DNA of 9,225 bases from Defluviitaleaceae bacterium (lineage in GTDB: Bacteria > Bacillota > Clostridia > Lachnospirales > WRAA01). Positions within the stretch are counted from its first letter, which is position 1; each line of letters starts with the position of its first letter. Made by a program: the position numbers and the translations under genes. Location: the NCBI GenBank assembly GCA_009780445.1, contig WRAA01000064.1, positions 1 through 9,225 of the forward strand, in the 5' to 3' direction. Shown one piece after another: positions 5,726 to 9,225 of the stretch. The notes below the pieces were generated by a model. The model saw only the letters and a list, made by a program, of their open reading frames with translations, searched no databases and had not been told where the DNA came from.

Positions 5726-6196
5726 ATGCCTAAGGATCAGCCGGGCGTAAAGCTTATATCGTCGAACAAGAAGGCGTACTTTGAATACTTCATAGAAGAA
5801 ACATTCCAGGCGGGCATCGAGCTTGTGGGTACGGAGGTGAAGTCTCTGCGACAGGGCATGTGCAACCTGCGCGACAGTTATGTGCGCATAGAGGGAGGGC
5901 AGGCCTTTCTGGAGAACATGCACGTCAGCCCCTACGAGAAGGGCAACATCTTCAACAAAGACCCTCTGCGCCGCCGGAGGCTGCTCCTGCACAAGGCGCA
6001 GATACGCAAGATCCACGCCGCGGCCGCGCGCGACGGCTTCACGATCATCCCCACGCGCATCTACCTCGACCGCAGCCTTGTAAAGATCGACATTGCCATC
6101 GCCAAGGGCAAGAAGCTCTACGACAAGCGCGAGTCCATCGCAAAGAAGGATCAGCAGCGCGACGCGGCACGGCAGGGCGCGGCCTTCCGCGGCTAG
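5726..6196 (+). CDS. smpB: SsrA (tmRNA)-binding protein SmpB
   Basis: SmpB binds the tRNA-like part of tmRNA and delivers it to ribosomes stalled on broken messages, so that the nascent peptide is tagged for proteolysis. The 156 residues match the usual length of about 155. Family landmarks are clear: ELVGTEVKSLR (32-42) in the N-terminal part of the OB-like barrel, NMHVSPYEKGNIFN (64-77), DPLRRRRLLLHKAQI (79-93), and VKIDIAIAKGKKLYDKR (119-135) leading into the basic C-terminal tail that folds into the decoding site. The tail, KKDQQRDAARQGAAFRG, is typical. The ATG at 5726 is preferred because AAAGGAG (5711-5717) lies 8 nt upstream and the protein then starts at MPKD; an upstream ATG at 5693 has no such site and overlaps the preceding gene. 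In many bacteria ssrA lies close to smpB, but no tmRNA gene was recognised here. Confidence 0.97.
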   Translation: MPKDQPGVKLISSNKKAYFEYFIEETFQAGIELVGTEVKSLRQGMCNLRDSYVRIEGGQAFLENMHVSPYEKGNIFNKDPLRRRRLLLHKAQIRKIHAAAARDGFTIIPTRIYLDRSLVKIDIAIAKGKKLYDKRESIAKKDQQRDAARQGAAFRG

Positions 6197-6214
6197 GAAC
6201 TGTTAACTAATTAC

Positions 6215-6253
6215 AAACGACCTCTGTGCGACGCTTATCGCAAGAGGTCGTTT
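6215..6253. terminator. Hairpin terminator between smpB and the GntP-family gene
   Basis: AAACGACCTCT (6215-6225) pairs perfectly with AGAGGTCGTTT (6243-6253). Inside it, after a bulged G, TGCGA (6227-6231) pairs with TCGCA (6238-6242) over a 6-nt loop. It lies between two convergent genes, 18 bp from the smpB stop and 11 bp from the other stop. Only TTT at the stem base serves as a T-tract on each strand, so efficiency may be moderate in both directions. Confidence 0.75.
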
Positions 6254-6264
6254 ATAGTGCGAGC

Positions 6265-7620
6265 CTATCCAACTACGAGGGACAGCACAAATATCGAAAC
6301 CAGAGCCACGCCGCCCATCACAAAGGACGTGGCCGTTACGGCGACATAACCGCGCTTGATGTCATAACCCGCCATTTTTGTAACGACCCAGAAGTAGGAG
6401 CCTTGCGGGAACACACCCGTGAAGGAACCGCCGGCAATGGAGATGACCGCGAGCTCGGGCGAAATGCCAAGGTAGGGCAGGAGGGGCAGGATTATCGCCG
6501 ACGTAGTGGCCATGGCCACGGTGGCCGAACCCTGGGCGATAAGCACCAGGCAGGAGATGATGAACGGAAGCAGGACGGCGGGCAGGTTCGTGGCGGCTAT
6601 GGCATTGGCCATTATGTCGCCCACGCCGATGTTCTGCAGAACCCTGCCGAAGCTGCCGGCGATACCGGTGAGCAGCACGATCTCCGCACTGCGCTTGATG
6701 GCGTTGGTGATCCATGTGTCCCTGACTTCTGCCGTGAACTTTACGGGAAGCATGAAGGCCAGGCCCACGCCTATCAGCAAGGCTATGAACGGTGTGCCTA
6801 AGAAGTCGATAACGTCGCGGGTCTGCGAAGGTTCAAAGACCTGCATGGAGTAGGAACGCGCGACGATGAGGATTATCGGCACCAAGATCGGTATTACTGA
6901 CTTAAACAGGGACGGCACAACTTCGTTGCCGTGTTCGTCGCGCATTGCGCGGGATTGTGTTTCGATGGCCGCCTGTTCCTCGGGCGAATCTTCGCCGGCG
7001 ATCTCGGGGAACTTGTTGCGTATGTACTTCGAGTTGCACCAGAACAGCGACGTGACCGTGATTACGACTATCGCCACGATAAGGCCGTAGAGCATGACGA
7101 TGCCCAGATCCGCGCCGAGTATGCCGGCGGCGGCTATCGGCCCCGGCGTGGGCGGGGTGAGGGCGTGTGTCGCCAGGAGCCCCATCATCAGCGCGGACAC
7201 AAGGCACATGTACGGGATCTTGCCCGCGCGGGAGATGGCCTTGATAGCGGGGTTAAGGATGGCAAAGCCCGCGTCGCAGAACACCGGCACGCTGACCACG
7301 CCGCCCGTTACGGCCGTGGCCACGGTTGCGTTCTTCACGCCGACCATCTTCAGCACCGCGTTGGCAAGCCTGCGCGCGCCGCCCGTAACTTCCAAGATCT
7401 CGCCGATGATTACGCCGGCCACGATCACGATACCGATGCTCTGCATTATCGCGCCGAAGCCGCCCGCCACGTGCTGGACAACTTCGGGAAGCGGCAGCCC
7501 GCCAAACACGCCGAGCAAAATCGAGACCAGCAGCAGCGACAGGAAGGTGTGCAGCCTAAACTTGGATATCAGCACCAGCAGCAATATTACCGCCACAACA
7601 AGCAACATTACATGATACAT
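6265..7620 (-). CDS. GntP-family sugar-acid permease
   Basis: This 451-residue inner-membrane protein has about 12 hydrophobic spans and matches the length of GntP-family transporters (about 440-450), which take up gluconate, glycerate and related acids, probably with protons. Landmarks of the family are the VPVFCDAGF segment (111-119), THALTPPTPGPIAAAG (151-166), the glycine-rich GSATVAM (364-370) and PQGSYFWVV (405-413). A charged cytoplasmic loop (about 205-237, with EDSPEEQ) divides the two halves. The ATG at 7620 is preferred, since GAGGGGG ends 6 nt upstream; an in-frame ATG at 7635 has no ribosome site. It has its own promoter, with a palindrome in its spacer, and follows the CdaR-like regulator on the same strand after 182 bp. 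That pairing suggests uptake of glycerate, gluconate or a sugar diacid, but the sequence does not decide the substrate, and no kinase or dehydratase gene is nearby. Confidence 0.88.
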   Translation of the reverse strand: MYHVMLLVVAVILLLVLISKFRLHTFLSLLLVSILLGVFGGLPLPEVVQHVAGGFGAIMQSIGIVIVAGVIIGEILEVTGGARRLANAVLKMVGVKNATVATAVTGGVVSVPVFCDAGFAILNPAIKAISRAGKIPYMCLVSALMMGLLATHALTPPTPGPIAAAGILGADLGIVMLYGLIVAIVVITVTSLFWCNSKYIRNKFPEIAGEDSPEEQAAIETQSRAMRDEHGNEVVPSLFKSVIPILVPIILIVARSYSMQVFEPSQTRDVIDFLGTPFIALLIGVGLAFMLPVKFTAEVRDTWITNAIKRSAEIVLLTGIAGSFGRVLQNIGVGDIMANAIAATNLPAVLLPFIISCLVLIAQGSATVAMATTSAIILPLLPYLGISPELAVISIAGGSFTGVFPQGSYFWVVTKMAGYDIKRGYVAVTATSFVMGGVALVSIFVLSLVVG

Positions 7621-7682
7621 AAACAGCCCCCTCATAATTCATGATTATGCACTATACAGGGCATAACCTTCAAATTACAATG

Positions 7683-7711
7683 AGTATATCACACGGGAAG
7701 TCCCGTTTCAA
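7683..7711 (-). promoter_or_regulatory. Sigma-A-like promoter of the GntP-family permease
   Basis: On the minus strand, TTGAAA (7711-7706) and TATACT (7688-7683) are 17 bp apart, each with one mismatch to consensus. Transcription would start near 7676, about 55 nt before the start codon at 7620. Confidence 0.75.
7693..7706. promoter_or_regulatory. Palindrome in the permease promoter spacer (candidate operator)
   Basis: ACGGGA (7693-7698) and TCCCGT (7701-7706) form a perfect inverted repeat with a 2-bp centre. It lies between the -35 and -10 boxes and touches the -35 box. A repressor or activator bound here would act directly on RNA polymerase access. The CdaR-like protein encoded upstream is the nearest candidate. 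Confidence 0.5.
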
Positions 7712-7802
7712 TCGTGTTTCATAGTGCGAATTCACATACATTCGGCGATACATGGCGGATGTGATGTGCAGTATGCACTCTTGACACAGCTGATTGCGGG
7801 TG

Positions 7803-8975
7803 TTAGTCCTGTCGCATATGCACAGCGAGCATCTTGATGATGAAGGCGTCGTAGAAGTTTTTTGAAGGATCCAGGCCGGTGAGGTCGCTCAGTTTTTCCA
7901 TGCGCGAGCGTATTGTGTTGCGGTGCAGCAGGCTTTTCTCCGACGTTACGGAGATGTTCATGCAGTTGTCGATAAACTGCTCCGCGCAGTCCAGCAGCTC
8001 CACGCGGATCGAGCCGTCGCGCTTCTCCAGCTTCTTTAGGTTCGGCGTGAGAAGCTTCTTGAGGATCTGCGGGTGCAGATGGTGGTAGATATTGTCGAAC
8101 AAGATGTTCTCCAGCATGTAGAGGCATTCGCCGCGCCCGGACTTCCGGCCGATCCGGATGATCTCGTTGGCCTCTTCGAAGCTCTTCTTCACGCCGGCCA
8201 CACTGCTGTAGATGTTGCCGTAGGCCATGTTGCACGAAAAGGCGTTAAACGCGCCCAGATCCTGCATGAAGCTCCGGCAGATCTTGTCGAGAGCCAAGTA
8301 GATGCGCGAGTGATCCTTCATCGGTATGAAGGACTTGATGACAACCAAGGTGTTCCTGTCGTAGATCAGCACAAGGTCCTGCGTGTTCAGGTAGCGGTTG
8401 CCGCCAAGGCAGGCCGCGGCTTTGTTGCGAACGGTTTCGATGCTGGCCTGGTAGCCCAGGCGCAGGTTTATGTTGAAGTAGTTGGTCTGGTGGAACTGCA
8501 AGTTGATGCAGATTACGGCGCGCAGGAGGCCGGGGTCGACCTCTTGGCGGTTCATCATGGAGAGGAGCCTGTCGGCATCTGCTTGCTCCGAAAGCATCAG
8601 GCGTGCAATTTGCCCGCGTTCGTCGCTTACGGACAGGGTGCGGCTGTGCAGATCGTACTCCAGCGCGGCCTCGAGCGCGGCGCGCACCGCAATGCCCTGC
8701 TGCACGGCGGAGGCCTGCCCGCGCACAATGACGGTGCCGCGCAGTTCGCCGCCAAGGAACACGGGCGTGCCGTAGCTTATTATGTCGTCCTGCTTCTCGC
8801 CTTCGATCACCGACGGGCGTTTCACCTGCACGATGTACTGCGCGGTGCTGCTGCTCATGCCCACGCGCAGGGAATCGGTGGAGGCAAGTATACGCGTAGC
8901 CACGTCCGTAATATGAATGACCGAATCAACCGAATACTTCTTCAAAAGCTGATCCAGGAAATCTATGCTAAGCAC
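7803..8975 (-). CDS. CdaR/PucR-type transcriptional regulator (sugar-diacid regulator family)
   Basis: The 390 residues show the three-part plan of CdaR-type regulators. An N-terminal sensor domain (about 1-130) begins FLDQLLKKYSVDSVIHITD and contains YGTPVFLGGELRGTVIVRG (68-86), typical of the putative diacid-recognition domain. A middle GGDEF-like region (about 150-290) contains NMAYGNIYSSVAGVKKSFEEA (249-269). The C-terminal PucR-type helix-turn-helix (about 328-388) includes SLLHRNTIRSRMEKLSDLTG (348-367). Family members sense glycerate or sugar diacids and activate uptake and catabolic genes, which fits the permease gene downstream. The start is a GTG at 8975 with GGAGG (complement of 8982-8986) 6 nt upstream. 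I found no convincing promoter between this ribosome site and the right edge: the repeat array begins at 8990, so the promoter lies inside it or beyond the window. The ligand is not known from sequence. Confidence 0.88.
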   Translation of the reverse strand: MLSIDFLDQLLKKYSVDSVIHITDVATRILASTDSLRVGMSSSTAQYIVQVKRPSVIEGEKQDDIISYGTPVFLGGELRGTVIVRGQASAVQQGIAVRAALEAALEYDLHSRTLSVSDERGQIARLMLSEQADADRLLSMMNRQEVDPGLLRAVICINLQFHQTNYFNINLRLGYQASIETVRNKAAACLGGNRYLNTQDLVLIYDRNTLVVIKSFIPMKDHSRIYLALDKICRSFMQDLGAFNAFSCNMAYGNIYSSVAGVKKSFEEANEIIRIGRKSGRGECLYMLENILFDNIYHHLHPQILKKLLTPNLKKLEKRDGSIRVELLDCAEQFIDNCMNISVTSEKSLLHRNTIRSRMEKLSDLTGLDPSKNFYDAFIIKMLAVHMRQD

Positions 8976-8989
8976 CGCACACCTCCGCG

Positions 8990-9060
8990 CCTAGGGCGTG
9001 TTTGAAAACCCCATTTCGGCGCATTTTCGGCAAATTTTCCGCCGTGCGTCGTCAGCTCCT
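8990..9060. repeat. Half copy of palindromic repeat element B
   Basis: These 71 bp match the left part of the next copy (9061 onwards) at about 58 of the first 65 positions. The unit starts CCTAGGGCGTGTTTGAAAAC, contains GCCGTGCGTCGTC (9041-9053) and ends in CTCCT just before CCTAG of the next copy. The central hairpin block and the right arm are missing. It ends 4 bp from the ribosome site of the CdaR-like gene. Confidence 0.8.
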
Positions 9061-9225
9061 CCTAGGGCGTGTTTGAAAACCCCATTCCGGCGTATTTTCG
9101 GCGCTTTTTCCGCCATACGTCGTCAGTGTCAAACTTGCGAACCACAAGGGTTCGCGGCGTTTGCCACTTCCTAGTCTAGCGAAAAAATCACTCGAAAATC
9201 CGCCGGAAGCGGGTTTTCAAACACG
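9061..9225. repeat. Palindromic repeat element B (runs to the window edge)
   Basis: Starting CGTGTTTGAAAACCC at 9068, the left arm (9068-9100) is an inverted copy of the right arm (9193-9225), matching at 30 of 33 positions. Between them lie GCCATACGTCGTC (9112-9124), a perfect small hairpin GCGAACC-ACAAG-GGTTCGC (9137-9155) and CCTAG (9170-9174). These core blocks match those of element A at 862-922 with nearly identical spacing, while the arms are different. The element may extend past the window. No protein is encoded. Likely a MITE-like or REP-like intergenic element. Confidence 0.8.

Larger units (their letters stand above)
7646..7779. promoter_or_regulatory. Repeated GCACT-type sites around the permease promoter
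   Basis: TATGCACT occurs at 7646-7653 and again at 7772-7779. The related inverted ATAGTGC is at 7721-7727, and the second copy overlaps a small palindrome GTGCA-GTA-TGCAC (7766-7778). The three sites surround the -35 to +1 region of the permease promoter on both sides. They could be half sites for the adjacent regulator, but chance occurrence of such short words cannot be excluded. Confidence 0.3.

Noticed and set aside
6197..6264. A tmRNA (ssrA) gene after smpB
   Set aside because: Only 68 bp separate smpB from the convergent gene, and they hold a simple hairpin; there is no room for a tmRNA.
6931..7644. A 237-codon plus-strand open frame opposite the permease gene
   Set aside because: Its composition is full of His, Arg, Asp and Gly with no domain likeness, and it mirrors the permease codons.
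8073..9005. A 310-codon open frame on the plus strand opposite the CdaR-like gene
   Set aside because: It lies wholly over a well-supported regulator gene, has no family likeness I can see, and is what a GC-rich third-position bias on the other strand produces.
8990..9225. A CRISPR array
   Set aside because: There are only two repeat units, they are about 71 bp apart with no unique spacers, and the sequence is a long inverted repeat.

Overview
The window looks like a chromosomal segment of a Gram-positive, anaerobic, amino-acid-fermenting member of the Bacillota, most likely Clostridia. The grounds are a three-gene coenzyme-B12 glutamate mutase cluster, a sortase-type surface-protein tail, strong Shine-Dalgarno sequences (GGAGG or AGGGGG) and sigma-A-like promoters with 17-bp spacers. 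Base composition is moderately GC-rich in the metabolic genes. It is visibly more AT-rich in codon third positions in the surface-protein gene at the left edge. I cannot name a genus from the sequence.

Layout. Positions 1-792 hold the 3' end of a cell-wall-anchored surface protein, with an acidic stretch, a Pro/Gly linker, a recently duplicated 60-bp repeat and an MPQTG sorting signal. Positions 815-976 hold a near-palindromic repeat element (element A). A sigma-A-like promoter then drives a six-helix MntP/YtaF-like membrane protein (1111-1686), which ends at a strong terminator. Convergent with it, on the minus strand, is the glutamate mutase operon glmS-glmL-glmE (5012 down to 1750) with its own promoter near 5072-5100. 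A divergent promoter with an operator-like inverted repeat drives a small sigma-region-4-like (DUF1492-type) protein (5259-5696), followed 29 bp later by smpB (5726-6196). A hairpin separates smpB from a convergent minus-strand pair: a GntP-family permease (7620 down to 6265) and, upstream of it, a CdaR/PucR-type regulator (8975 down to 7803). The right edge (8990-9225) holds a half copy and a nearly complete copy of a second palindromic repeat (element B), whose central core matches that of element A although its arms differ.

How the genes work together. GlmS and GlmE form the B12-dependent mutase that converts L-glutamate to (2S,3S)-3-methylaspartate, and GlmL is the ATPase-fold accessory protein thought to keep it active; this is the first step of the methylaspartate route of glutamate fermentation. 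The CdaR-like regulator and the GntP permease probably form a regulator-transporter pair for a sugar acid such as glycerate, gluconate or glucarate. No catabolic enzyme for it lies in the window. SmpB belongs to trans-translation; no ssrA gene was seen.

I do not see a clear new multi-gene system. The least ordinary signals are the repeat family with a shared core and unrelated arms, the operator-like inverted repeats, and the phage-type DUF1492-like gene beside smpB.
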